64,000 nt of DNA from Thiodiazotropha sp050305635 (GTDB lineage Bacteria; Pseudomonadota; Gammaproteobacteria; Chromatiales; Chromatiaceae), in assembly GCA_050305635.1 (NCBI GenBank), contig JBNLFS010000148.1, positions 1 to 64,000 on the forward strand, read 5' to 3'. The position numbers were made by a program, and so were the translations under genes. A model generated the notes under the pieces. It was not told the DNA's origin, made no database searches, and worked only from the letters and a program-made list of their open reading frames with translations. Positions 53,002 through 62,303 of this stretch are shown one piece after another (within the stretch, counting starts at the first letter, position 1; each line of letters opens with the position of its first letter).

Positions 53002-53040
53002 CAAAAAAAAAACGCCCCCGGAGTTACCCCCGGAGGCGCC
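53002..53040 (-). terminator. Intrinsic terminator of the CZB chemoreceptor gene
   Basis: On the minus strand the stem CGCCTCCGGG pairs with TCCGGGGGCG, followed by a run of ten T. It begins 11 bases after the gene's stop codon. Confidence 0.88.
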
Positions 53041-53050
53041 TACCCTTCAT

Positions 53051-55312
53051 TCATAACTTGTTACGGATCACCTGCATCATTTTCACGATCTCTTCGGACA
53101 GGGGCCCCACCCGCAGATACTCCCGCTCCGCAGCCTCCATATCGCCCTGCCGCTTCAACTCCACCACCCGGCGGATCAGTTCATGGAGTTCCCGATGGGG
53201 CTTCTCCATCTGCGAGATCTCGCTGATGTGCGCCAGCTGTTCCCGACCGACCTGGTTATACCATTTACCGAAGGAGCACTGGGTATGGTCGAAGGCAGAC
53301 CGCTCATCCAGAGATCCCTTGCCGTCCAGGAACCCCCGCAGTTTGGTCTTCCAGCTCAGGTGAGCCACCATCGCCTGCTGCAGCTGCTTGGCGTGCTCAT
53401 CTCCCACATTGAACTGCTCCAACAGTTTGCTCAGCTGATCGATCTCAGAGGACATCTCCTGGGTGGCCTCGTAGGTTTTTTCGGAATCCAGGGAGGTTTC
53501 ATCGGCGATGTGCTTGATCTCCACGATGCTGCGGTTGATGTCCTCCGCCACGGCGCTCTGCTCCTCGGCGGCGGTGGCGATCTGGGTGCTCATGTGGGTG
53601 ATGGTTTCAACCACCCGGTTAATCTCCTCCAGGGACTCATAGGCGCGCCCGGCCTGTTCGACACTGGTGGCCGCCTTCTCCTGGCTGGTCTCCATGACAC
53701 TCACGGTATCGCGCACCCCGGACTGGAGACTCTCGATCATCTCCTGAATCTCTTCGGTGGAATCCTGGGTACGTTTCGCCAGGGTCCTGACCTCATCGGC
53801 CACCACCGCGAATCCGCGGCCCTGCTCGCCGGCCCGGGCGGCTTCGATGGCCGCGTTCAAGGCCAGCAGATTGGTCTGGTCGGCGATCCCCCGGATCACA
53901 TCCAGCACCGAACCGATCCGCTCGCTGTCCTCTTCCACATGACGCACGGTCTCGACCGCGCGCCCCACCTCCCGGGCCAGGGTGTCGATACTGCTCGAGA
54001 CATCGCTCACCACCTGACGCCCGGCACTGGCCTGGCGATCCGCCTGTTTCGCCGCCTCGGCGGTCTGGGTGGTGTTCTGCGCCACATCATGCACCGTGGC
54101 CGACATCTCCGTCATCGCGGTGGCCACCTGGGTGGTCTGTTCATGCTGCAGACGAATACCTCGTGCGGTGTGATCGGACAACGCGGCGAACTGACCGCTA
54201 TGCACACTCAGGTTACCGGCGGAACGGGCGACACTGCGAATCATGCGCTCGGTCTTCTCGGCAAACCGGTTGTAGGCCCTGGAGAGTCGGGAGACCTCGT
54301 CCTTGCCCGCCTCGTCCATGCGCACGGTCAAATCCCCTTCCGCGGAGGCGATGCCCTCCATCGCCAGGGCGGCCTGACAGATAGGTTTGACCACACCACG
54401 ACTGATCAGCCATACCAGCACACCGATCACAGCCGCGGAGGCCAGGCCCAGCAGAAAAATAATCCAGGAGAGATTGGAGATGGAATTTGCATAGGCGGTC
54501 CGATCCTTGGCCACGATCATGACCCCCAACGGTTTTCCGGAATAGTCGGCGACGGTGGCCGCATAGTAGGCCACCGGGGTGCCTTTCAGGTCACCTAAGC
54601 CGAACACATGCTCATCTTTCTCCAATCCAAGCATCGCATCGGTGGACACCAGGTCGTTGTCCGCCATGGTGGTTGCGAAGCGGTCCAGCTTGCCGTCCCG
54701 GTTGATGTAGAGCTCCAGGTTGACCTGGTGATGCTTGGCGTAATCATCGAAAAAGGCCTGACCGAAGGACATGCCGAACTCCACAGTGCCCTGATGCTTG
54801 CCCTGGTAGCTGACCGGCACCATACCGCGCACCCCAAGACCCGCAACACCCACTTCCAGACCCTGGATTTCCCGGTTATTCTGGTTGGCGTCCACCACGG
54901 TGAAACGGAATGAGGAAAGATCATCGCCGAATTTTTCCGGCTTGTGGACCCGCAGGAAGGAGGTGGCCGGCGGGGTATGAAACTGGAATTGACGCACCCC
55001 GTAGGACTTCTTCAAGGTTTGGAAACCGGGCACGAAGAGTTCCGAAAGGGTCTCGCGATCACGCGCGGCAAACGCCTCCTGCACCTTCGGCATGCCCGCC
55101 ACCAGGGCACTCATGGCCCGGGCCACACGGCCCTCGGAATCCACCGAAGCGACCACATTCTCGAAGATCTTACTGACCTCGCTCTGTTCCGCATCATTCA
55201 GCATGCCACTCATAAAGCTGAAGGTTGTGTATAAGGTGATGGCCAGCACAATCACTACCGCCAGAACGGTAGCGATCACAAACCTGAGTGAGATTCCAAT
55301 ATTACGAAACAT
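53051..55312 (-). CDS. Chemoreceptor with cache sensor and CZB domain
   Basis: 753 residues. TM1 (about 8-30) and a large periplasmic cache sensor (30-280) are followed by TM2 (about 285-305), HAMP and a signalling hairpin with NLLALNAAIEAARAGEQGRG. A C-terminal CZB zinc-binding domain follows (about 660-735: FDHTQCSFGKWYNQVG and MEKPHRELHELI supply its His and Cys ligands). CZB receptors sense hypochlorite and other oxidants through the zinc-bound Cys. Two inputs, periplasmic and cytoplasmic, therefore meet in one receptor. It is monocistronic with a clear terminator. Confidence 0.93.
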   Translation of the reverse strand: MFRNIGISLRFVIATVLAVVIVLAITLYTTFSFMSGMLNDAEQSEVSKIFENVVASVDSEGRVARAMSALVAGMPKVQEAFAARDRETLSELFVPGFQTLKKSYGVRQFQFHTPPATSFLRVHKPEKFGDDLSSFRFTVVDANQNNREIQGLEVGVAGLGVRGMVPVSYQGKHQGTVEFGMSFGQAFFDDYAKHHQVNLELYINRDGKLDRFATTMADNDLVSTDAMLGLEKDEHVFGLGDLKGTPVAYYAATVADYSGKPLGVMIVAKDRTAYANSISNLSWIIFLLGLASAAVIGVLVWLISRGVVKPICQAALAMEGIASAEGDLTVRMDEAGKDEVSRLSRAYNRFAEKTERMIRSVARSAGNLSVHSGQFAALSDHTARGIRLQHEQTTQVATAMTEMSATVHDVAQNTTQTAEAAKQADRQASAGRQVVSDVSSSIDTLAREVGRAVETVRHVEEDSERIGSVLDVIRGIADQTNLLALNAAIEAARAGEQGRGFAVVADEVRTLAKRTQDSTEEIQEMIESLQSGVRDTVSVMETSQEKAATSVEQAGRAYESLEEINRVVETITHMSTQIATAAEEQSAVAEDINRSIVEIKHIADETSLDSEKTYEATQEMSSEIDQLSKLLEQFNVGDEHAKQLQQAMVAHLSWKTKLRGFLDGKGSLDERSAFDHTQCSFGKWYNQVGREQLAHISEISQMEKPHRELHELIRRVVELKRQGDMEAAEREYLRVGPLSEEIVKMMQVIRNKL

Positions 55313-55448
55313 GAAAGTGTCTCCTCTTTAGTACATACGGATCCCTCCGCTCATCCATCCGATGTTTCCTGGATGGGTTAAAAAAATGACCGTCATTGCA
55401 GTTATAGCGACCTTTGTCCCAAATTATTAACCGTTATTAACCCGCGCA

Positions 55449-55480
55449 TAAAAAAACCCGCCTTCCTGGGAAGGCGGGCT
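55449..55480 (-). terminator. Intrinsic terminator after groEL
   Basis: On the minus strand CCCGCCTT pairs with AAGGCGGG around a short loop and is followed by seven T. It lies about 30 bases after the groEL stop. Confidence 0.9.
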
Positions 55481-55511
55481 TTCGTGTGCCGGACTAAACG
55501 CGCAGGGGCAA

Positions 55512-57152
55512 TTACATCATGCCGCCCATGCCGCCCATGCCCATGTCGCCCATCGGCGGAGCACCGGCATCGTCCTTCGGCTCTTCCGCCACCATGCACT
55601 CGGTGGTGATCATCAGACCGGCCACGGAGGAGGCGTTCTGCAGCGCGGAACGGGCCACCTTGGTCGGATCCAGGATACCCATCTCCATCATGTCGCCGTA
55701 GGTGTCGTTGCTGGCGTTGAAACCGAAGTTGGCTTCGCCGTTGCGCACCTTGTCGAGCACCACCGAGGGCTCGCCACCCGCGTTGGCGACGATCTGGCGC
55801 AGGGGTTCTTCCATGGCGCGGCGGGCGATGCTGATACCCACATCCTGGTCATGGTTTTCACCGGTCAGTTCGTGGATCGCGTTCAGAGCACGCACCAGGG
55901 CCACGCCACCGCCGGGAACCACACCCTCTTCCACGGCCGCGCGGGTCGCGTGCAGGGCGTCTTCCACACGGGCCTTCTTCTCTTTCATCTCCACTTCCGT
56001 GGCGGCGCCCACCTTGATCACGGCCACACCGCCGGCGAGCTTGGCCACCCGCTCCTGCAGCTTCTCCCGGTCGTAGTCGGAGGAGGTCTCCTCGATCTGG
56101 GCGCGGATCTGCTCGACCCGGGCCTTGATGTCGCCTTCAGCACCGGCGCCGTCGATGATTGTGGTCTCGTCCTTGGAGATGGTGACCTTCTTGGCGTTAC
56201 CCAGGTCATCCAGGGTGGCCTTCTCGAGAGACAGGCCCACTTCCTCGGAGATCACGGTACCGCCGGTCAGGATGGCGATATCCTGCAGCATGGCCTTGCG
56301 ACGGTCGCCGAAGCCCGGAGCCTTGACCGCGGTCACCTTGACGATACCGCGCAGGTTGTTCACCACCAGGGTGGCCAGGGCCTCGCCTTCCACGTCTTCT
56401 GCGATGATCAGCAGGGGTTTGCCCGCTTTGGCGACGCCTTCGAGCACCGGCAGCAGTTCGCGGATATTGGAGACTTTCTTGTCGTGCAGCAGGATGTAGG
56501 GGTCGTCCAGTTCGGCGCTCTGACTCTGCTGGTTGGTGACGAAATAGGGGGAGAGGTAACCACGATCGAACTGCATACCCTCGACCACGTCGAGCTCGTT
56601 CTGCAGAGCGGAACCCTCTTCCACGGTAATGACGCCTTCCTTGCCCACTTTCTGCATCGCTTCGGCGATGATGTCACCCACATTGGAATCGGAGTTGGCG
56701 GAAATGGTGCCGACCTGGGCAATTTCCTTGTCGTTGGAGCAGGGGCGGGAGATCTTCTTCAGCTCTTCCACGGCGGCCAGGACGGCCTTGTCGATGCCGC
56801 GCTTGAGATCCATCGGGTTCATGCCCGCAGCAACCGCCTTCAGGCCTTCGCGCACCAGGGCCTGAGCCAGCACGGTTGCGGTGGTGGTGCCGTCACCGGC
56901 CACATCGGAGGTCTGGGAAGAGACCTCTTTGACCATCTGCGCGCCCATGTTCTCGAATTTGTCGGAGAGTTCGATCTCTTTGGCCACGGAGACGCCGTCC
57001 TTGGTGACGGTCGGGGCGCCAAAGCTCTTCTCCAGCACCACGTTACGGCCTTTCGGACCCAGCGTGACCTTGACCGCGTTCGCCAGGACGTTCACACCCT
57101 TCATCATTCTCTGACGGGCGTCATCACCAAATTTAACTTCTTTTGCACTCAT
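55512..57152 (-). CDS. groEL: Chaperonin GroEL
   Basis: 546 residues, the standard length, ending with the GGM repeat tail. VTLGPKGRNVVLEKSFG, AGDGTTTATVLAQ and GVVPGGGVALVRAL are intact, so ATP binding and ring assembly should be normal. It folds cytoplasmic proteins with GroES. It lies 75 bases after groES in one operon under the CIRCE site, and is closed by a strong terminator. Confidence 0.98.
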   Translation of the reverse strand: MSAKEVKFGDDARQRMMKGVNVLANAVKVTLGPKGRNVVLEKSFGAPTVTKDGVSVAKEIELSDKFENMGAQMVKEVSSQTSDVAGDGTTTATVLAQALVREGLKAVAAGMNPMDLKRGIDKAVLAAVEELKKISRPCSNDKEIAQVGTISANSDSNVGDIIAEAMQKVGKEGVITVEEGSALQNELDVVEGMQFDRGYLSPYFVTNQQSQSAELDDPYILLHDKKVSNIRELLPVLEGVAKAGKPLLIIAEDVEGEALATLVVNNLRGIVKVTAVKAPGFGDRRKAMLQDIAILTGGTVISEEVGLSLEKATLDDLGNAKKVTISKDETTIIDGAGAEGDIKARVEQIRAQIEETSSDYDREKLQERVAKLAGGVAVIKVGAATEVEMKEKKARVEDALHATRAAVEEGVVPGGGVALVRALNAIHELTGENHDQDVGISIARRAMEEPLRQIVANAGGEPSVVLDKVRNGEANFGFNASNDTYGDMMEMGILDPTKVARSALQNASSVAGLMITTECMVAEEPKDDAGAPPMGDMGMGGMGGMM

Positions 57153-57227
57153 GTCTTGATTTCCTTGGGATCTAGTTATGATTCGTCTTCAGGTCTGGCC
57201 TGCATTGATAAAGACGGTCGACCGGGA

Positions 57228-57518
57228 TCAACCCTCGATCACACCCATGATGTCTTCTTCGCGCATGACCAGAACTTCTTCGCCACCGATTTTCACTTCG
57301 GTACCGGAGTATTTGCCGAACAGGACCTTGTCACCCACCTTCACTTCCAGAGGACGGATCTCGCCGCTCTCGGTGATTTTGCCCTTGCCAATGGCCAGCA
57401 CCTCACCCTGAACAGGCTTTTCGGTAGCGGCATCGGGAAGCACGATGCCACCCGGGCTGGTACGCTCTTCTTCCATACGGCGAACGATTACACGATCGTG
57501 CAGCGGACGAATATTCAT
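57228..57518 (-). CDS. groES: Co-chaperonin GroES
   Basis: 96 residues starting MNIRPLHDRVIVRRMEEE. The mobile loop that binds GroEL is seen as SPGGIVLPDAATEKP. It is the first gene of the groESL operon, about 70 bases downstream of the CIRCE operator. Confidence 0.97.
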   Translation of the reverse strand: MNIRPLHDRVIVRRMEEERTSPGGIVLPDAATEKPVQGEVLAIGKGKITESGEIRPLEVKVGDKVLFGKYSGTEVKIGGEEVLVMREEDIMGVIEG

Positions 57519-57589
57519 CGACTGTTTCTCCTACAATATTTTGGTGTTTTGTATCGTCAGAATTGTTTTGCGGTTCTCAGGCGGCGCTG

Positions 57590-57616
57590 TTAGCACTCGC
57601 CTAAACTGAGTGCTAA
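57590..57616. promoter_or_regulatory. CIRCE operator of groESL
   Basis: TTAGCACTC, nine spacer bases, then GAGTGCTAA is a perfect match to the CIRCE consensus bound by the HrcA repressor. It lies directly after the -10 box of the groES promoter, so HrcA would block transcription until heat or misfolded protein draws GroEL away. hrcA itself is not in the window. Confidence 0.97.
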
Positions 57617-57643
57617 TAATAGGGCTAAATATTCGAGAGTCAA
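57616..57643 (-). promoter_or_regulatory. groES sigma-70 type promoter
   Basis: On the minus strand TTGACT (57643-57638) is followed 16 bases later by TATTAT (57621-57616). The -10 box touches the CIRCE repeat. Confidence 0.7.
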
Positions 57644-57713
57644 GGTCGACGCGGAAGATTTTTCCCGGCCTGAATTTTCACCACCCAGGCCCTGAGGGTA
57701 TACTCGCGATTCT

Positions 57714-59153
57714 ATGCACCCGACCCGCTCCCTCTTTTTTACCGAGGACCACCCCCACCTTTTCCGCCCCCTGACCGGCAAATACCGCGAACAGGTGGTG
57801 GCCTGTCTGAGCGCACTCTACGCCCGCTTTTACACCACCCACGCCGACTACAGCCGTATCTGCGACCGGGAGCAGGTGCTGGAGGTCTTCGCGGAGGCGA
57901 TCACCCGCACCCCGCTGCTCGACGGCGACGACGAAACGGAGACCTCCCGGGGCGAACGGGAGCAGGCCAACTGGGTGCTCAATCTGCTGCTGGAGCACGG
58001 CTGGATCGAGCGCCAGACTGACGAAGCGACCCTACAAAGCAGCTACGCCTTCACCCGCACCGGCCGACTCTTCACCCAGCCCATGGTGGAAACCGCCGGC
58101 GGACGTTTCCGCACCCGCCACCGCAATACCCGCAACACCCGCAATGCGCTGCGCGCTTTCCTCGACCGGGGCGAAGTCTACGACCTGCTCGACGCCTACG
58201 AATACTCCGAACGCATCGTCGCCGACTTCTCCGACATCATCACCGAACTCGATGAACGCAAGCGCCAGCTGGTGCGGGACGTGGAGGCGCAGCAGGTGGT
58301 GCAGCGGGCCGCCGACGAGTTCTTCGACTTCATGGAGAAGCGCTTCATGCCCGATCTGGCGATCCGCCTCTCCGCCGACAGCGTGGAGAAGTACCGCGAC
58401 GAGATCGCCAAGCTGATCGGCACCGCCCGGCGCAAACAGCGGGAGTTCAAGGCCCAGGCGGAGCGGGAGCTGCGCCGCGCGGCTCCGGAGCTGCTCAGCA
58501 AACCCGACCGCTCCCTCTATATCGATATCCTCGACGGCATCGACGCCCGCCTGCACGCCGCCTGCGAGGTGATGCTGCCGGCCCTGCGCCGCGCCCTGCA
58601 CGGTTTCACCCGGCGCGCCGACATCATTATTCGCCAGCTCACCTTCAGCGGCGCGGCCAGCAACCGTTTCATAACCGCGTGCCGGGAATTGGCGGCCCTG
58701 GACGACACGGCATATGAAACTCAACTTACTTCTATTGGCGAACGGCTTGCGACCCTCAATGTGGGATTCGCCGATCCCGACGCCCTGCGGCTGCATGGCC
58801 CGCGCAGTCGTCGCCGGGTCAACAGCAGGGTGGAAGACGAAGCGGACACCGATCCTCAGGCGCTGCGTCGACTGTTCGTAGCACAGGCCCTGGAACGGGC
58901 CTTCACCTTCAGCAATCAGGAGTTGCGGGAATACCTGATCGAAACCCTGGCCGGCGGACGCAGCCTGCGCAGCACGACCCTACCCGTGCGCGACGCCAGG
59001 AACCTGCTTCAGGCCGCCCATGTTATCGAGGTCGGCACCGAAACCGGCAGCGGCTACCGCTTCCGGGTCAGCGAGACCGGCGAGCGCCCTGGCACTGACT
59101 ACTTCGAAGAGATGGACGAATTCACCATTGAACTCATCGACAACGACCCTTAA
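57714..59153 (+). CDS. JetA-like Wadjet family protein, orphan
   Basis: 479 residues. An N-terminal winged-helix-like part (FRPLTGKYREQVVACLSAL), long helical middle segments (TELDERKRQLVRDVEAQQ) and a C-terminal winged-helix-like part give the layout of a kleisin subunit. The phrases match my memory of type II Wadjet JetA proteins. JetA works with JetB, the SMC-like JetC and the nuclease JetD to cut plasmid DNA. None of those genes follows; an unrelated SDR gene on the other strand begins 28 bases later. Either a decayed system or a stand-alone relative. Confidence 0.6.
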   Translation: MHPTRSLFFTEDHPHLFRPLTGKYREQVVACLSALYARFYTTHADYSRICDREQVLEVFAEAITRTPLLDGDDETETSRGEREQANWVLNLLLEHGWIERQTDEATLQSSYAFTRTGRLFTQPMVETAGGRFRTRHRNTRNTRNALRAFLDRGEVYDLLDAYEYSERIVADFSDIITELDERKRQLVRDVEAQQVVQRAADEFFDFMEKRFMPDLAIRLSADSVEKYRDEIAKLIGTARRKQREFKAQAERELRRAAPELLSKPDRSLYIDILDGIDARLHAACEVMLPALRRALHGFTRRADIIIRQLTFSGAASNRFITACRELAALDDTAYETQLTSIGERLATLNVGFADPDALRLHGPRSRRRVNSRVEDEADTDPQALRRLFVAQALERAFTFSNQELREYLIETLAGGRSLRSTTLPVRDARNLLQAAHVIEVGTETGSGYRFRVSETGERPGTDYFEEMDEFTIELIDNDP

Positions 59154-59181
59154 TCATGCATGATGAGTACTGAAACCCGGA

Positions 59182-59919
59182 TTACTTGTTCACAACGGAC
59201 ATCCCCAGTGCCGGCGCAAATAATGCCATCCAATGTGCCAGCCTCGCCTTTCCCACCGCCATCTCGTGTTTGCCTTTCCGGATCCCCGCGAGCGTGAACG
59301 CCGCGGCCTCATCTGCGGAAATGGCAGAAATATTGCCGGGAATCGCACCCTGGTGGAAATGGGTCGCCACCAGAGGGAGAAGCACCTCGAAAATTTCCAC
59401 CCGGGACCCTTTCAGGGTCCAGCGCAAGCTTTGAGTAAATGAATGGAACGCCGCTTTGCCTGCGCAGTAGAATGTCTGTGCCACCTTGGGGAGATGGACT
59501 AACCCGGTCGTCATATTGATCACGGAGGCAGCGGGCTGTTCACGCAGGTGGGGCAGGATTTCCAGGGTCAGCGATACCGGGGCGGTGAAGTTCACCGCCA
59601 TGTCCCTCATCATCGCCTCATCCAGGTTGTTGCTGGAAAGCAGGTCAGTCCGCTGTTTACTGCCCGCATTGTTGATAAGCATGTTCAACCCCGGATGGGT
59701 GGATAACACGCGTTCAACCATCGCCTGTCGTTCCGCATCGAGGGTAATATCGCAGACTTCGGTATACAGCCCGGGCACTTCCGCTCCGGCCCGGGTAAGT
59801 TTTTCCCGGCTCCGCCCACACACAATGACGGTATTTTCTTCAACCAGCCCCTTCGCAAGGGCGAAACCGATACCTTCACTGCCACCGGTGATTAATATTG
59901 TATTGCCTGTCAGCTCCAT
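59182..59919 (-). CDS. Short-chain dehydrogenase, DltE-like
   Basis: 245 residues, classical SDR. The coenzyme loop is ITGGSEGIGFALA, the structural motif is MLINNAGSKQ, and the catalytic residues lie in INMTTGLVHL and FYCAGKAAFHSF (Tyr-x3-Lys, with a Cys before the usual Ala). CGRSREK after the second strand suggests NADP preference. The C-terminus has a Trp/His stretch near a hydrophobic helix. Substrate unknown. It lies 41 bases after the Crp/Fnr gene on the same strand and may be its target. Confidence 0.85.
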   Translation of the reverse strand: MELTGNTILITGGSEGIGFALAKGLVEENTVIVCGRSREKLTRAGAEVPGLYTEVCDITLDAERQAMVERVLSTHPGLNMLINNAGSKQRTDLLSSNNLDEAMMRDMAVNFTAPVSLTLEILPHLREQPAASVINMTTGLVHLPKVAQTFYCAGKAAFHSFTQSLRWTLKGSRVEIFEVLLPLVATHFHQGAIPGNISAISADEAAAFTLAGIRKGKHEMAVGKARLAHWMALFAPALGMSVVNK

Positions 59920-59960
59920 GCGGGCCTCCCGGTATCGTTCAAGGCCCCAGTGTCTCTCCG

Positions 59961-60605
59961 TTATGTGCGCGGCGCATTAACACTTGTTAAGCCCAATTGG
60001 CCTCTGATACGGGACAGAGCCACCTCAGTGATCCCCAAGAAAGAAGCAATGTGGTAGTTGGGAACGGCATCAGCGAGCTCCGGATATTCCCGCAAAAACT
60101 TAAGATAGCGCTCCTTAGCGGAGAGAAGCAGAAGATCCGCTTCGCGTTGCTCTCGTTTGATGACCAGGCGCTCAAGCAGTTTCACTCTCAACCGGGACCA
60201 CTCTGGGAATTGCGTCGCCAGATCAAGAAAATCGGCGTAGCGCAACAGAAAACATGTGGTTGGCGCCAAGGCTTGCACGGAAAAAGGCGAAGGGGTGCTT
60301 TCGGCCAGCGATGCCATGCTACTCAGCACCTGCCCGGGACCGGCAAAGGACTTGTTGAATTCACGACCTTTGGTATCGGAATAGTAAAACCGCACCAAAC
60401 CGGCAGTGAGGAAAAAGAGGTTGGTAACGATCTCACCAGCATGGAAAAGGTGCCCACTTTCGTTGAACTGGCGCAAAGCGAACCGTCCTTTAGCCTTGGA
60501 CCATGCTTCGGTACTAATCGGCACTACAGAATTCAGGCTCTGCCGTAACTCAGCCAGACGTTCAGGGGCTGAATCTTTATTGTCGCTGTCAGTTATCGAT
60601 GCCAT
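59961..60605 (-). CDS. Crp/Fnr-family regulator
   Basis: 214 residues. A cyclic-nucleotide-binding-like beta barrel (about 40-140: HLFHAGEIVTNLFFLTAGLV, GREFNKSFAGPGQVL) is followed by a dimer helix and a helix-turn-helix (YHIASFLGITEVALSRIRGQ). The residues that bind cAMP in CRP are not evident and no Fnr-type Cys cluster is present, so the signal is unknown. It probably controls the SDR gene next to it. A run of 11 C (60766-60776) lies upstream. Confidence 0.8.
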   Translation of the reverse strand: MASITDSDNKDSAPERLAELRQSLNSVVPISTEAWSKAKGRFALRQFNESGHLFHAGEIVTNLFFLTAGLVRFYYSDTKGREFNKSFAGPGQVLSSMASLAESTPSPFSVQALAPTTCFLLRYADFLDLATQFPEWSRLRVKLLERLVIKREQREADLLLLSAKERYLKFLREYPELADAVPNYHIASFLGITEVALSRIRGQLGLTSVNAPRT

Positions 60606-60866
60606 CCAAAATACCGTTTCACACTATGATCCAAACCCGCAAAGGATCCCAAACACCCTCAAGTCTCAATCTCGGGTTCAACTCAGAACGATCAAACCGT
60701 ATTTAAAGAAGCTTCTTCGCCTGAACCCGACAAATTAGAAGAATTGTGAACCCATTCCGACGCTACCCCCCCCCCCGCACCATTGACAGCTCAAGCGCAA
60801 TAAGACAATGTAAAATTATATCTGTAGCCCCATGGATACGGACAAAAAGAGTGATATCCCATTTAC

Positions 60867-61005
60867 CAGGCTGTTGAAATTCGCTCAGACGAGTGCGAAA
60901 CAAGGCGGAAACCGCCGAAAAAGCGCAGCTTACTGAAGTAAATGAGCATTTTGAGGCGGTTTTCAACGCTGAATTGTAGCGTCTGAGTAGAATTTCAACA
61001 GCCTG
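60867..61005 (+). repeat. 139-bp palindromic dispersed repeat, copy 2
   Basis: Same length and orientation as 39550-39688 with a scatter of single-base differences. The ends are CAGGCTGTTGAAATTCGCTC and AATTTCAACAGCCTG. It lies between the Crp/Fnr and lipoprotein genes. The rest of 60606-61072 holds no gene. Confidence 0.78.
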
Positions 61006-61072
61006 GTACGCCATAGGCATCAAAAGCCATCCTAAGGAAGCAAGGTCGGTTCGCAGGACCAAGGTATAGAAC

Positions 61073-62173
61073 ATGAACAACCGTATGCGCCATTCCACAG
61101 TCATCCTTGCAATCCTCATCGTTCTCGCCGGCTGTGGAGGATCAACTGAAGAAAACACTTCAGGAGCGGATCAATCCCAATCGCCTACGATTTCGTTGTC
61201 CGCCAATCCAACCACGGTAAGTCCGGATGGCTCAACCTCACTGACCTGGAGCAGCACGAACACTACAAGTTGTACCGCTTCCGGCGGCTGGTCTGGCAGT
61301 AAAAGCACATCAGGATCAGAAACGATAGATTCACTGACGGTAGACAGTACTTTCAGTCTCTCCTGTTCCGGTTCCGAAGGCACGATTGAAGCCAGCGTAA
61401 GTGTCACGGTAGTCGACGACTTGGTCGTAACGGTCAATCTGACGGCAAACCCATCAACGGTTTCATTAAATGGGACGACCACTTTGACCTGGGACAGCAC
61501 CAACGCAACCCGTTGCACGGCCTCAGGCGACTGGTCCGGCAGTAAAGCCACTTCGGGAGAAGAAACGCTGAATTCTCTGACAGAAACCGGTACCTACATC
61601 CTGTCTTGCAGCGGCGAGCAAGGAACCGCGAGAGATACAGCCACTGTCACAATCGACAATCCCACAGCAGCAGTAGCAGTCAATCTGGCCGCAGATCCAA
61701 CAACCGTCCCGCTCAACGGTACCACCTCGTTAACCTGGGATAGCAGCAATGCAACCCGTTGCACGGCATCCGGGGACTGGTCAGGAAGCAAAGACCTGTC
61801 GGGCACCGAAACAATAGACAACCTGACCGCGGACAGTCAGTTTGTCCTGACGTGCAGCGATGCCAACGGATCCGTAAGCGATTCCGTTGATGTGACAATT
61901 GTCGCCAATGGTACGGGAACCGCACTGCTCTCATGGATCCCACCCACTGAAAACACGGACAACAGCGCCTTGACCGATCTTGCCTGCTACAAAATATATT
62001 ACGGAACCGCCTCGAACAGTTATACGGAAGTCGTCACGATAGACAACCCGGGACTGACCAGTTACCAAATCGACAACCTCACGAAGGGTGATTGGTACTT
62101 CGTCATCACCGCGTTCAGTGATTCAGACCTGGAAAGTTCCTACTCGAACGAGCTCAGCAAAACAATCAATTAG
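61073..62173 (+). CDS. Lipoprotein with Ig-like repeats and Fn3 domain
   Basis: 366 residues. A lipobox, VLAGC, ends the signal peptide at Cys22, so it is a lipoprotein. Three repeats of about 80 residues follow, each with an NPTTV- or DPTTV-type opening, SLTWSSTN or TLTWDSTN, C-T-A-S-G, W-S-G-S-K, then a closing Cys in LSCSG or LTCSD; the paired cysteines suggest an Ig-like fold. The last 90 residues (ALLSWIPPTENTDNSALTD, YKIYYGTASNSY) form a fibronectin type III domain. Likely surface adhesion or glycan binding. The secreted beta-helix protein lies downstream. Confidence 0.78.
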   Translation: MNNRMRHSTVILAILIVLAGCGGSTEENTSGADQSQSPTISLSANPTTVSPDGSTSLTWSSTNTTSCTASGGWSGSKSTSGSETIDSLTVDSTFSLSCSGSEGTIEASVSVTVVDDLVVTVNLTANPSTVSLNGTTTLTWDSTNATRCTASGDWSGSKATSGEETLNSLTETGTYILSCSGEQGTARDTATVTIDNPTAAVAVNLAADPTTVPLNGTTSLTWDSSNATRCTASGDWSGSKDLSGTETIDNLTADSQFVLTCSDANGSVSDSVDVTIVANGTGTALLSWIPPTENTDNSALTDLACYKIYYGTASNSYTEVVTIDNPGLTSYQIDNLTKGDWYFVITAFSDSDLESSYSNELSKTIN

Positions 62174-62303
62174 ACGCATGCGTGGAGATCCGCAATGGCG
62201 CAGTACGGAATCCCCGAAACCAAATCAATAGATCGCTTTCAGGGTATGCGCCCGTTACTTGGCGGCACGCTGAGTATCACGTCTTCAAGGAAAAGAGACC
62301 ATC

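Noticed and set aside
55851..57593. 580-codon frame on the plus strand
   Set aside because: Antisense to groEL and groES, whose identity is certain. The translated sequence is not protein-like.
57714..59153. A complete Wadjet defence system
   Set aside because: Only a JetA-like gene is present; no SMC-like, JetB or JetD gene follows.
60766..60776. Run of 11 C as a phase-variable switch
   Set aside because: It lies more than 150 bases upstream of the Crp/Fnr gene, outside any coding frame, with no clear promoter spacing role. It may also be a sequencing artefact.
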